A DNA stretch of 64,000 nt, from NCBI GenBank assembly GCA_014584575.1, contig JACTMP010000023.1, positions 39,576-103,575 of the forward strand, given 5' to 3'. A program made the translations under genes and the position numbers. The DNA comes from Chloroflexota bacterium. Its GTDB lineage: Bacteria > Chloroflexota > Anaerolineae > Promineifilales > Promineifilaceae. Positions 1 through 8,049 of the stretch are shown piece after piece; the first letter of the stretch is position 1; every line of letters begins with the position of its first letter. The notes under the pieces are model-generated. The model saw only the letters and a program-made list of their open reading frames with translations, did not search any database and was not told the origin of the DNA.

Positions 1-21
1 CTAGAGTCGTGTGTAAAGATT

Positions 22-651
22 ATGGATATTCTCACTACTATTGAGCCAGCACGTACCAGATTGGCCGTTATTATTGATTCATTAGACATGAGAAGTAGTG
101 TTTTAACAGGTATTGCTACCATTGCAGAGCAAATTAACTGTACACAAACAGAAATACAGGAATTCAATAAGGAAATCTCAAGAATCGCTTCTTCATCCAG
201 GAACGTTACCATGAAGGAAGATTTTACTAAAGCGAAAACCGTCAAATTTGGGAACCTGGACTTTGATTTTGGTGATACTGTAGAAATCGCCGCAAATATT
301 ATTGCATTGGTAAATGCAACGTTTGTCGAGAAGAATTCTTTACTTGTTGCGGTTGGTATTTTGCTTGCTGCTAGCAGTTTGTATAAAAAAGCCACAATCG
401 ATATTTCTGAACAAGATGCCAGTGTCCTTTGGGGTTTAAGTGAATCGGGGAGCAAATCTAAAACAGCTAAAGAAGATGAGATTCTAACTTATGTTAACAC
501 CAGGCGTGAAAGAATTTCTCTTGCTCCTTTGTCAAAGGAGCAGGTTAAAAACTCTCTTCAAAAATTATATATCCTTGGTTGTGTCAAACCCACTGAGAGG
601 CCAAAAGAGGGTTGGAAGATAATCGAAAAAGTTAAGATAGCTCACCGATAA
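22..651 (+). CDS. Hypothetical protein, AT-rich orphan gene
   Basis: A 209-residue protein that I do not recognise. The middle (about residues 90-120) holds a hydrophobic stretch (IIALVNATF...LLVAVGILLAAS) that could be a membrane segment or a buried helix pair. The last ~60 residues (EDEILTYVNTRR to the end) look like a winged-helix DNA-binding fold, which is a weak inference. The reading frame is open to the left edge, so the ATG at 22 may not be the true start and the gene may be 5'-partial. No clear ribosome binding site precedes it. Base composition is clearly more AT-rich than the neighbours and it contains no ACGGCCGT octamer, which fits recent acquisition. Confidence 0.6.
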   Translation: MDILTTIEPARTRLAVIIDSLDMRSSVLTGIATIAEQINCTQTEIQEFNKEISRIASSSRNVTMKEDFTKAKTVKFGNLDFDFGDTVEIAANIIALVNATFVEKNSLLVAVGILLAASSLYKKATIDISEQDASVLWGLSESGSKSKTAKEDEILTYVNTRRERISLAPLSKEQVKNSLQKLYILGCVKPTERPKEGWKIIEKVKIAHR

Positions 652-704
652 GCCGCTGAATAAGCACAATTAACCCTTTTGAATTTATGCTCATATCCCT
701 ACTT

Positions 705-1397
705 CTATTTGAAGCCAGTAATGACGGCCGTCCGCAAATCCTCTATATTCTCCGCCACCGTCTTCGGCCCCCCAAATACCGCGCTGCCCACCACCAAAAC
801 AGTGGCTCCCGCCTGCACCACCTCGGCCGCATTGGCCGGGCTGATTCCGCCATCCACTTCCAACCAGGCGGTGGGATTAACCGCATCCAACATCTGCCGC
901 AGCCGCCGAATTTTGTCGGTACTGCCCGGAATGTAACGCTGCCCACCAAAACCGGGATTCACGGACATAATCAATACCAGGTCTACCTCCGGCAAAATCT
1001 CTTCCAGCATCACCAACGGGGTGGCCGGGTTTAGCGTCACACCCGCTTTCAGCCCCAAATCCTGGATCGCCTGCACGGTGCGGTGCAAATGGCGCGTCGC
1101 TTCCACATGCACCGTCAGCCGATCTGCGCCCGCCTGGGCAAACTCCTCCAGGAAACGGTCAGGCTCCTCAATCATCAGGTGGACATCCAGCAGCGTGTTG
1201 GTTTCGTTGGCCAACGGCCGTAACGCCCGCACCGCCACCGGCCCAAAGGAGATGTTCGGCACAAAACGGCCGTCCATCACATCCACATGCAGCCAATCCG
1301 CCCCCGCCGCCACCGCTTCCCGCGCATGGCTCTCCAACCGGGCAAAATCGGCCGCCAGAATGGAGGGGGCTATCTTAATTTTTTGCAGTCTTGCCAA
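705..1397 (-). CDS. rpe: Ribulose-phosphate 3-epimerase
   Basis: Interconverts ribulose 5-phosphate and xylulose 5-phosphate in the pentose phosphate pathway (cytosol). The 230-residue TIM barrel is of normal length. Visible motifs are IAPSILAADF at the N-terminus, HVDVMDGRFVPNISFG with metal-ligand His/Asp, the phosphate-binding MSVNPGFGGQ around residue 142, EVDGGIS around 180 and VVGSAVFG near the end. The start is TTG at 1397, since no ATG lies upstream in frame and the family N-terminus begins right there. It lies 15 bp after the acetyltransferase gene and downstream of transketolase on the same strand, so the three probably form an operon in which xylulose 5-phosphate links the two enzymes. 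Confidence 0.95.
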   Translation of the reverse strand: MARLQKIKIAPSILAADFARLESHAREAVAAGADWLHVDVMDGRFVPNISFGPVAVRALRPLANETNTLLDVHLMIEEPDRFLEEFAQAGADRLTVHVEATRHLHRTVQAIQDLGLKAGVTLNPATPLVMLEEILPEVDLVLIMSVNPGFGGQRYIPGSTDKIRRLRQMLDAVNPTAWLEVDGGISPANAAEVVQAGATVLVVGSAVFGGPKTVAENIEDLRTAVITGFK

Positions 1398-1412
1398 AGT
1401 CTCTCTGCACCA

Positions 1413-1961
1413 CTACCAGATACGTCCCGGTTGACATTCTATTGTTAGCCCTCGGTCCAAATCAAGCGCCGGCATTTGCCCCAGTCGCAAGATCATCACC
1501 CCGGTTTGATCGGGTGTGGGAACCAAACCATGTTCGTCCCGGCCAGCCAGCGGGCCACGCCAGAGTTCCCAACCCAACCGGCTGTAAAATGCCGTTCGCT
1601 CCGTTTCTAAACAGGCAATCACATACTCATCAGCGATCTCACCTGCCAGCCGACGCATGAGGGCGCTCCCATACCCGTGTCCTTGAGAGGACGGTAATGT
1701 AGCGACAGCATCCACATAGGCTGTTTTCAAGATCGGGTGACCCTCCGGTTGCAGCCAACGGGTTGTCACCAGAGCATGACCCACCAATATCTCATCTCGA
1801 TATGCAAGGAAATGCCAGCCACCCGAAGGGACATAAGAAAAAAGATGTTGGAAATCTTCTTCCTGATGGGCGGCGATACAAAGCTGGATAATCTCTGTTC
1901 GGGTAGCCGGGTCTAACTCTTCCGTCCGGGCGGAAGTTATTATGACCGATTCGGTACTCAT
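1413..1961 (-). CDS. GNAT acetyltransferase resembling aminoglycoside 2'-N-acetyltransferase
   Basis: A 182-residue GNAT-fold protein with the acetyl-CoA loop around SSQGHGYGSALMRRL (Q/R-x-x-G-x-G/A). The C-terminal third follows the AAC(2')-I plan I know from mycobacteria and Providencia: FYSRLGWELWRGP, then a TPDQTG segment in place of TPDDDG, and a terminal acidic/aromatic tail ending PGRIW (PGDVW-like). It may therefore acetylate aminoglycosides or other amines; a housekeeping substrate is equally possible. It sits 3 bp after the transketolase stop codon, between tkt and rpe, so it is probably co-transcribed with central metabolism rather than with a resistance island. Substrate assignment is inference. 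Confidence 0.75.
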   Translation of the reverse strand: MSTESVIITSARTEELDPATRTEIIQLCIAAHQEEDFQHLFSYVPSGGWHFLAYRDEILVGHALVTTRWLQPEGHPILKTAYVDAVATLPSSQGHGYGSALMRRLAGEIADEYVIACLETERTAFYSRLGWELWRGPLAGRDEHGLVPTPDQTGVMILRLGQMPALDLDRGLTIECQPGRIW

Positions 1962-1964
1962 ACC

Positions 1965-3953
1965 TTACTGTATTACTGCCAGCGCCGCTTCAGCTACTGC
2001 CTCTGGCGTAAGGCCAAGTTTTTCATAGATTGTTTTATATGGCGCGGAGGCGCCGAAGCGATCCAGGCCCACGGCCGTGCCGCCATCTCCAATATACCGT
2101 TCCCAACCCAGGGTAACGCCGGCTTCAATGGAGACTCGCGCTTTGATGTGTGGCGGCAGTACCGTGTGCCGGTAAACGTCTGGCTGTTTGGCAAACAGTT
2201 CCCAGGAAGGCATGGACACCACCTGCGCCCCAATGCCCTTTTCCGCCAGCAGTTTTTCCGCTTCCAGAGCAATGGCGACTTCCGACCCTGTGCCGATAAG
2301 CAAAACCTGTGGCTGGCGGGTGGGCTGTTTGATGACGTATGCGCCGCGCGCCACGCTGCCGGTAATTTGTGACTGCACATGATTGAGCGTGGGCACACCC
2401 TGGCGTGTCAGGATGAGGGCGGTGGGGCCGCTTTTGTTTTCCAGGGCGATTTGCCAGGCTTCGGCAACTTCGACGGCGTCACACGGCCGTATCACCGTCA
2501 GCCCCGGTATCGCCCGCAAACTCATCAACTGCTCAATCGGCTGGTGCGTGGGGCCGTCTTCGCCCAGGCCAATGCTGTCATGCGTAAAGACGTAGATGAC
2601 CGGCAGCCCCATCAGCGCCGCCAACCGAACCGAGCCGCGCATATAGTCGGAAAAAACGAGGAAGGTGCCGCCATACGGCCGTACCCCCCCATGCAACACC
2701 ATCCCATTCATCATCCCGCCCATAGCATGTTCACGGATGCCAAAATGGATGTACCGCCCGGAGAAGTCGTTCCGCGACAGGGGCGTTTCCCCTTTGAGCG
2801 CCGTGTTGTTTGAGCCAGTCAGGTCGGCCGAGCCGCCCAGCAAATAGGGCACATGGGGTGCTATCGCGTTCAACACCATGCCGGACGAAGCCCGCGTCGC
2901 CAGCGCCTTGCCCACTTCAAAGCTGGGCATCATCGCGCCCCAATCGGCGGGCAGGTCGCCATTGAGCGCCTGCCGGAACGCCGCCGCCGGTTCCGGGTGC
3001 GCCTCCTGGTAACGTGCCCACAATGCTTCCCATTCTGCTTGCGCCGCGCCGCTGCCTGCCAGAAACGCGGGAACCTCATCGGGCACGTAAAACAGCGGTT
3101 CCAATGGCCAGCCTAACGCCTGTTTGGTCAGGCGGATTTCTTCTTCGCCCAGCGGTTCGCCATGTGCTTTGGATGTGTCCTGGCGGTTGGGGCTGCCATA
3201 CCCAATGTGGGTGCGGCAGGCGATGATGCACGGCCGTGCCGACCCCTGTGCCTCTTGAATGGCGGCCATTACGGCCAACGGATCGTGCCCGTCTACGCGG
3301 CTGGTGTGCCAGCCATACGCCGTATAACGCGCCAGCACATCTTCAGAGAATGTGAGATCGGTACGGCCGTCAATCGTGATCCCATTATCGTCATACAGCA
3401 CAATCAACTTGCTCAGTCCCAAATGCCCCGCCAGCGAAGACGCCTCGCCAGACACCCCTTCCATCAGGTCGCCATCGCTGGCGATCACGTAGGTGTAATG
3501 ATCCACCAGGTCAAAACCAGGCCGGTTAAATCGCACCGCCAGCCACTTTTCCGCCAGCGCCATGCCTACGGCATTGGTAATGCCCTGCCCCAACGGGCCG
3601 GTGGTCGTTTCCACGCCCGGCGTGTGCCCATACTCCGGGTGGCCCGGCGTGGCGCTGCCCCACTGCCGGAACTGCATCAGTTCAGACATAGGCAGGTCAT
3701 AGCCGCTCAGGTGCAGCAGGCTGTACAGCAGCATCGAGCCATGCCCGGCCGACAACACAAAACGGTCGCGGTCAAACCATTGCGGGTCTTGTGGATTGTG
3801 TTTCAAAAACTGCGTCCACAGGACGACGGCCACATCGGCCATGCCCATGGGCATCCCCGGATGGCCGATATTGGCCTTTTGTACGGCGTCCATTGTCAGC
3901 CCACGAATGGTGTTGGCCGCCAGACGATGTTTTTCCAAGTTGTATGTGGTCAT
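1965..3953 (-). CDS. tkt: Transketolase
   Basis: Thiamine-diphosphate enzyme that moves two-carbon units between sugar phosphates in the pentose phosphate pathway. It is 662 residues from the chosen start, the usual length. Motifs: [14 protein letters not shown] near residue 25, [15 protein letters not shown], the ThDP/Mg motif [15 protein letters not shown] followed by YDDN, the pyrimidine domain [14 protein letters not shown], and [16 protein letters not shown]. The ATG at 3953 is preferred over one 12 codons upstream because it has GAGGAAAC just before it and matches the family N-terminus; the extra codons fall in the upstream repeat. The acetyltransferase and rpe follow on the same strand. 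Confidence 0.97.
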   Translation of the reverse strand: MTTYNLEKHRLAANTIRGLTMDAVQKANIGHPGMPMGMADVAVVLWTQFLKHNPQDPQWFDRDRFVLSAGHGSMLLYSLLHLSGYDLPMSELMQFRQWGSATPGHPEYGHTPGVETTTGPLGQGITNAVGMALAEKWLAVRFNRPGFDLVDHYTYVIASDGDLMEGVSGEASSLAGHLGLSKLIVLYDDNGITIDGRTDLTFSEDVLARYTAYGWHTSRVDGHDPLAVMAAIQEAQGSARPCIIACRTHIGYGSPNRQDTSKAHGEPLGEEEIRLTKQALGWPLEPLFYVPDEVPAFLAGSGAAQAEWEALWARYQEAHPEPAAAFRQALNGDLPADWGAMMPSFEVGKALATRASSGMVLNAIAPHVPYLLGGSADLTGSNNTALKGETPLSRNDFSGRYIHFGIREHAMGGMMNGMVLHGGVRPYGGTFLVFSDYMRGSVRLAALMGLPVIYVFTHDSIGLGEDGPTHQPIEQLMSLRAIPGLTVIRPCDAVEVAEAWQIALENKSGPTALILTRQGVPTLNHVQSQITGSVARGAYVIKQPTRQPQVLLIGTGSEVAIALEAEKLLAEKGIGAQVVSMPSWELFAKQPDVYRHTVLPPHIKARVSIEAGVTLGWERYIGDGGTAVGLDRFGASAPYKTIYEKLGLTPEAVAEAALAVIQ

Positions 3954-3968
3954 GTTGTTTCCTCGTTG

Positions 3969-4040
3969 TTCGTAATCCGTAATCCGCAACCCATAATCCG
4001 ATTTTAGACTTCGGTTTACGGATTACGTTTTACGGATCAC
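3969..4040. repeat. Inverted word array (ATCCGTAATCCG / CGGATTACG)
   Basis: Direct copies of an AATCCGTA-like word are followed, after a short spacer, by inverted copies (ACGGATTACG, ACGGATCACG), so the segment can fold into a hairpin. It fills the gap between the SDR gene and transketolase. Confidence 0.8.
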
Positions 4041-4041
4041 G

Positions 4042-4812
4042 TCATTTCGGCGCCATGCGGATCGCGCCATCGAGCCGGATGACTTCGCCGTTGAGCATTT
4101 CGTTTTCAATGATGTGTTGGGCCAGGGCGGCGTATTCATCGGGGCGGCCCAGGCGAGAAGGGAAAGGCACCTGTTCGGCTAATGATTGGCGCGCTTTTTC
4201 CGGCAGCCCGGCCATCATCGGCGTTTCAAAAATGCCGGGGGCAATGGTCATCACCCGGATGCCGGAACGGGCCAGTTCGCGGGCCAGCGGCAGCGTCAGC
4301 GCCACCACGCCGCCTTTGCTGGCGGCGTAAGCTACCTGCCCAATTTGCCCATCAAAGGCGGCCACGGAAGCGGTGTTGATGATGACGCCCCGCTCACCGG
4401 CGGCGTTTGGTTCCCCTTTGCTCATCACCGCCGCCGCCAACCGGACGACGTTAAATGTGCCCACCAGGTTGATCTGGATGACTTTACTGAAAGCGTCAAA
4501 ATCGTGCGGATTGCCTTCGCGGTCAAGCAGTTTGGCAGCAATGGCAATACCGGCGCAGTTGATGACGCCGTGCAATGCGCCAAAAGTGGTGACGGCCGTG
4601 GTCACGGCCGTGTCCACATCCGCCGCACTGGTCACATCCACCCGCACAAAACGGACACTCTCGCCCAATTCGGCCGCCAGTTCCGCCCCCGCCGCCTCAT
4701 TCAAATCGGCAATAATCACGTTCCCACCGGCCTGCGCCAGCCGCCGTACACAGGCCGCCCCCAGGCCGGAACTGCCCCCCGTTACCAAAAATGTATGCTT
4801 TTGAATCTGCAT
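4042..4812 (-). CDS. SDR-family oxidoreductase, 3-hydroxyacyl-CoA dehydrogenase type
   Basis: A 256-residue classical short-chain dehydrogenase. The nucleotide-binding motif [12 protein letters not shown] is near residue 11, followed by a D at the end of beta-2 (IIADLNEA) that favours NAD over [12 protein letters not shown] is the NAG motif, and the catalytic Ser and Tyr-x-x-x-Lys are in [11 protein letters not shown] and YAASKGG. The long loop with [18 protein letters not shown] resembles type II 3-hydroxyacyl-CoA (HSD10-like) dehydrogenases, so fatty acid or branched-chain acyl oxidation is the likely role, by family resemblance. It lies upstream of tkt on the same strand, separated by an inverted repeat array, so co-transcription is uncertain. 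Confidence 0.85.
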   Translation of the reverse strand: MQIQKHTFLVTGGSSGLGAACVRRLAQAGGNVIIADLNEAAGAELAAELGESVRFVRVDVTSAADVDTAVTTAVTTFGALHGVINCAGIAIAAKLLDREGNPHDFDAFSKVIQINLVGTFNVVRLAAAVMSKGEPNAAGERGVIINTASVAAFDGQIGQVAYAASKGGVVALTLPLARELARSGIRVMTIAPGIFETPMMAGLPEKARQSLAEQVPFPSRLGRPDEYAALAQHIIENEMLNGEVIRLDGAIRMAPK

Positions 4813-4834
4813 TGATTTTTACCTCTTTCCGTCC

Positions 4835-4868
4835 AGAGCTGACAGGTTTCCCAAAACCTGTCAGCTCT
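4835..4868. repeat. Hairpin of the AC-CTGACAGGTTT family
   Basis: Stem AGAGCTGACAGGTTT (4835-4849) pairs with AAACCTGTCAGCTCT (4854-4868) around a 4-nt loop. It lies in the divergent gap between the SDR gene and the SRAP gene. Related words (ACCTGACAGGTTT) recur at 12.3, 37.0, 39.2, 50.4 and 50.65 kb. Confidence 0.85.
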
Positions 4869-4985
4869 CTTGCCAAAAGTTGCCGGATTTTAACACAATT
4901 ACGGCAACTTTAACGCGCCCATGTTTCCGCCTGCCATGTGTGGTAAAATCACGCCATAACCAATGACCATTGACAAAGGAACGCT

Positions 4986-5666
4986 ATGTGTGGCCGATTT
5001 GCGCTCATTTCCTCAACCGAAGAAGTAGCCGATGCCTTAGGGGTTGATCCGGCGACTATTGCCGACATTCCCCCGGCTGTGCCCCGCTACAACATCGCCC
5101 CCACCCAACCGGTGCTGGCGGCCTATCTGGATGACGCCGGGCAGCGCCGCCTGACCTTTTTTCAGTGGGGTCTGGTGCCGTCCTGGTCAAAAGATGTGAC
5201 CATTGGCTCCCGGCTGATCAATGCCCGGTCGGAAACGGTGACGGAAAAACCATCGTTCCGCAACGCCTTCAAACGCCGCCGCTGCCTGATTCCGGCCGAC
5301 GGTTTTTATGAATGGCAGAAGCTGAATGGCGGTAAACAGCCCATGTATATTCACGGAGCCGACGGCCGTCCGCTGGCGCTGGCGGGACTGTGGGAAGTAT
5401 GGCAAGAGCCAGAGGGCACACGGCTGCAAACCTGTACCATCCTTACCACCACGCCGAATGAATTGATGGCCCCCATTCATGACCGGATGCCGGTCATCCT
5501 GGAACCGGAAGATTACGCCATGTGGCTGGAACCGGGTGCGCACCCAGATGAGGCGCTGCACCTGCTACGGCCGTACCCCGCCGCCAACATGAAAGCGTAT
5601 CCGGTGAGTACGGCCGTGAATAATCCCCGCAATGACGCGCCAGAGTGCATCCACAGAATTGGATAA
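4986..5666 (+). CDS. SOS response-associated peptidase (SRAP/YedK/HMCES family)
   Basis: Forms a covalent thiazolidine link with abasic sites in single-stranded DNA and so protects them during replication. The protein (226 residues) starts MCGRF, and Cys2, exposed after Met removal, is the catalytic nucleophile. Other family marks are NARSET, the RRRCLIPADGFYEWQ box (with the conserved Glu) and TTTPNELMAPIHDRMPVIL carrying the conserved His. The start is fixed by the obligatory Cys2. The gene is transcribed rightward and is followed 46 bp later by a HAD phosphatase gene, with an inverted repeat array between them. Confidence 0.95.
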   Translation: MCGRFALISSTEEVADALGVDPATIADIPPAVPRYNIAPTQPVLAAYLDDAGQRRLTFFQWGLVPSWSKDVTIGSRLINARSETVTEKPSFRNAFKRRRCLIPADGFYEWQKLNGGKQPMYIHGADGRPLALAGLWEVWQEPEGTRLQTCTILTTTPNELMAPIHDRMPVILEPEDYAMWLEPGAHPDEALHLLRPYPAANMKAYPVSTAVNNPRNDAPECIHRIG

Positions 5667-5713
5667 GTGTCAGGTGTCAAGTATCACCAACTTGACACCT
5701 GACACCTGACACA
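5667..5713. repeat. Inverted word array (CAGGTGTCAAGT / ACTTGACACCTG)
   Basis: GTGTCAGGTGTCAAGT is followed by AACTTGACACCTGACACC in inverted orientation. It starts right after the SRAP stop codon and reaches the HAD start codon, so it could act as a terminator or leader hairpin. Confidence 0.85.
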
Positions 5714-6279
5714 TGCCCCCTCTCTCCCCCGCCCTCTTCCTCGACCGTGATGGTGTAATTATTGAAAACCGGGCCGATTATGTGCGGCGGTGGGAGGATG
5801 TTCATTTTTTCCCGCAGGCGTTGGCGGCGCTGGCGCAGATCAAACATACACCCTACAAGGTCATTGTGGTCACCAACCAGTCGGCGGTGGGGCGGGGGTT
5901 GATGACGATGGAAACGGCCGTGGCCCTGAATGAACGGATTATGGCAGTGGTGCGGCAGCACGACGGCCGTGTGGATGCCAGCTATATTTGCCCCGACGCC
6001 CCTGACCAGGAAACCGGCTGCCGCAAACCCCTACCCGGCATGTTGCTCCAGGCAGCCCATGACCATCATCTGAATTTGAGCCAATCCATTATGATTGGCG
6101 ATGCCCTGACAGACGTACAGGCTGGGCGCGCCGCCGGGGTACACCTGTCTGCCCTGGTGCTCACCGGGCGCGGCCAGGCCCAGGCCGCCAAACCGGAAGC
6201 CGCAGCGCTGGCGCCCCTACCGGTTTATGCTGATTTGCAAACGGCCGTGACCCAAATCATGCTTTTGGACACCCGATAG
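5713..6279 (+). CDS. HAD-IIIA phosphatase, GmhB-like
   Basis: A 188-residue HAD-superfamily phosphatase of the histidinol-phosphatase/D-glycero-D-manno-heptose-1,7-bisphosphate phosphatase subfamily. Motif I is FLDRDGVII (nucleophile Asp and acid/base Asp), motif II is VVTNQS, the Lys of motif III is in GCRKPLPGML, and motif IV is MIGDALTDVQAG. The Cys-rich zinc loop of true GmhB is only partly kept (CPDAP...GCRKP), so metal binding may differ. The exact substrate (heptose bisphosphate, histidinol phosphate or another sugar phosphate) cannot be read from the sequence. No heptose genes lie nearby. Confidence 0.85.
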   Translation: MPPLSPALFLDRDGVIIENRADYVRRWEDVHFFPQALAALAQIKHTPYKVIVVTNQSAVGRGLMTMETAVALNERIMAVVRQHDGRVDASYICPDAPDQETGCRKPLPGMLLQAAHDHHLNLSQSIMIGDALTDVQAGRAAGVHLSALVLTGRGQAQAAKPEAAALAPLPVYADLQTAVTQIMLLDTR

Positions 6280-6613
6280 CTCTTTGCCACGGAAAGTTTC
6301 AAATGGATGGGCCAAAAGGTCGTCTGGTCTGAACAACAAACAATTGAGTTTTCGCACGCAGAGCAAATCTGCTAGAATAATCGGCGACTACAATTGATTC
6401 CCACATAATGCCCGGTAGTTTTTTCACCCCTTATTCCTATACGTTCCCGATACAGCCAGGGCTATACTTAGCAAGGTGCGAGTAGTGAGCGTCAAACACC
6501 ATTGAGACAAGGTAGTTAAGAGATAAGAGAATGGCGACAATCAATCTCTCAATTCCCCATTGCCTCATTTCATCCGTTCAACAACAGACATTATTTTTAA
6601 GGAAGCCACAACC
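6280..6613. other. Non-coding gap upstream of the AAA ATPase gene
   Basis: No convincing gene is seen here. Near 6371 there is a TAGAAT hexamer and near 6460 a TATACT hexamer that could be -10 elements, but neither has a well-spaced -35. AAGGAAG at about 6600 serves as ribosome binding site for the ATG at 6614. Confidence 0.5.
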
Positions 6614-7990
6614 ATGAGTACAGGCCGATTGATGAAACTGTTAGCGCCCCCCATGAAGTTGGAGGAAATGGGTGTACCCCAGGCTATTTTGGAGGACATG
6701 ATTTTTCGCATGTTGTTCAACGAAGGGGATGTGAACATTGCCCGCTTTAGCCAGATCATGGGCGTTCATGCCCGCATTATTGATGACCTGCTCAGTCGCA
6801 TGAAACAAGAACACCAGGTGGAAGTAACCAAAGCCGGTTCGCTGGGCAGCCTCAGCTTTACCTATGGCCTGACGGATAAAGGTACCAAACGCGCCCGTGA
6901 TGCCTTTGAACGCAGCCAGTATATTGGCCGCGTCCCCATTTCCGTGGAGGCTTACAATGAAGCCATCTTACTGCAAACGCAAAGTACCAAGCGTGTGAAG
7001 CCTGACCAGGTGAAGAATGCGCTCAACCATCTGATCTTGCCGGATAATTTTCACCGGCGCATTGGCCCGGCGGTGAATGCCGGTAGCTCCCTCTTCCTGT
7101 ATGGGCCGCCGGGTAACGGCAAGACCACTGTAGCCGAAGCCATCGCCAAACTGTTGGGTCAGGTGTCGGCCATTTATTTGCCGGATGCCATCACCGTAGG
7201 GGGGCAAATCATCCGCGTATATGACCCACACGTGCATATCCCCATCAAAGAGGGTGACATTCCCTTTCACACCAGCAGCCTGTTTAGTAGCAGTGACTCG
7301 GACAAGGTGCGCATTGACGGCCGTTGGCGTCTCTTCCAGCGCCCGGCGGTGATGGTCGGCGGTGAACTGACGATGGATGCGCTGGATTTGCGCTTCGAAC
7401 CGGTCTCCAAAGTGTATGAGGCCCCCTTGCAGCTAAAAGCCAACGGCGGCATGTTTTTGATTGATGACTTTGGCCGCCAGCAAATCAGCCCTCAAGAACT
7501 GCTCAACCGCTGGATTGTGCCCCTGGAGAGTGAAATTGACTTTTTGCGGCTGCAATCGGGGCAGTCATTGGAAGTGCCCTTTAAGCAGTTGATCGTGTTC
7601 TCCACCAATCTGGACCCGGACCAACTGGTAGACGGCGCGTTTCTGCGGCGTATTCAAATGAAAGTAGAGGTGGGTGGCCCCGATGAAAAGCTGTTCTACC
7701 AGATATTTATGACCGTCTGCAAACAGTACAATGTGCCGTTTGACAAGAAAAGTTTTGTCCACTTGCTGCAAAAACATTATCGCAGCACGGGGCGGGTGAT
7801 GCAGGCGGTGCATCCCCGCGACATTGTGAAGGTCATCATCGCCATCTGTGACTATGAAGGGATGCCGGTGCAGATTACGCCGGAACTGATTGACGAAGCA
7901 TGTGAATGTTACTTTGTAGATAGCAATATGTCGGCTACGTTGGGCGATGTGAGACCAATAGCAACGCCGATGCCGGCGTTGGTGAACTGA
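6614..7990 (+). CDS. AAA-family ATPase with N-terminal winged-helix-like region
   Basis: A 458-residue protein of unknown specific role. Residues ~10-110 look like a helical/winged-helix region (ILEDMIFRMLFNEGDVNIARFSQIMGV). The ATPase core has Walker A GPPGNGKTTVAEA near residue 166, a Walker B-like FLIDDFGRQQIS and a sensor-like VFSTNLDPDQLVDGAFLRR with an arginine finger candidate. A beta insertion (residues ~185-250) carries the IRVYDPHVHIPI segment. The ATG at 6614 is chosen because AAGGAAG lies 7-8 bp upstream and the 18 codons before it are not conserved-looking. Related ATPases are seen beside type IV pilus or secretion genes in other bacteria, but nothing nearby supports that here. 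Confidence 0.8.
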   Translation: MSTGRLMKLLAPPMKLEEMGVPQAILEDMIFRMLFNEGDVNIARFSQIMGVHARIIDDLLSRMKQEHQVEVTKAGSLGSLSFTYGLTDKGTKRARDAFERSQYIGRVPISVEAYNEAILLQTQSTKRVKPDQVKNALNHLILPDNFHRRIGPAVNAGSSLFLYGPPGNGKTTVAEAIAKLLGQVSAIYLPDAITVGGQIIRVYDPHVHIPIKEGDIPFHTSSLFSSSDSDKVRIDGRWRLFQRPAVMVGGELTMDALDLRFEPVSKVYEAPLQLKANGGMFLIDDFGRQQISPQELLNRWIVPLESEIDFLRLQSGQSLEVPFKQLIVFSTNLDPDQLVDGAFLRRIQMKVEVGGPDEKLFYQIFMTVCKQYNVPFDKKSFVHLLQKHYRSTGRVMQAVHPRDIVKVIIAICDYEGMPVQITPELIDEACECYFVDSNMSATLGDVRPIATPMPALVN

Positions 7991-7992
7991 TC

Positions 7993-8040
7993 TGGTGATC
8001 GGTAATCGGTGATCGGTGTGAGAACCGATTACCGACAACG
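7993..8040. repeat. Inverted word array (GGTAATCGGTGATCGG / ACCGATTACC)
   Basis: Direct GGTGATCGGTAATCGG words are followed by an inverted ACCGATTACCG. It occupies the 59-bp gap between the AAA ATPase and acetoacetyl-CoA ligase genes, which read in the same direction. Confidence 0.85.
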
Positions 8041-8049
8041 TACCCATTT

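Noticed and set aside
3162..4007. A 281-residue plus-strand frame opposite transketolase
   Set aside because: It is a shadow: it overlaps a well-conserved enzyme and is rich in R, H, P and G, with no family features.
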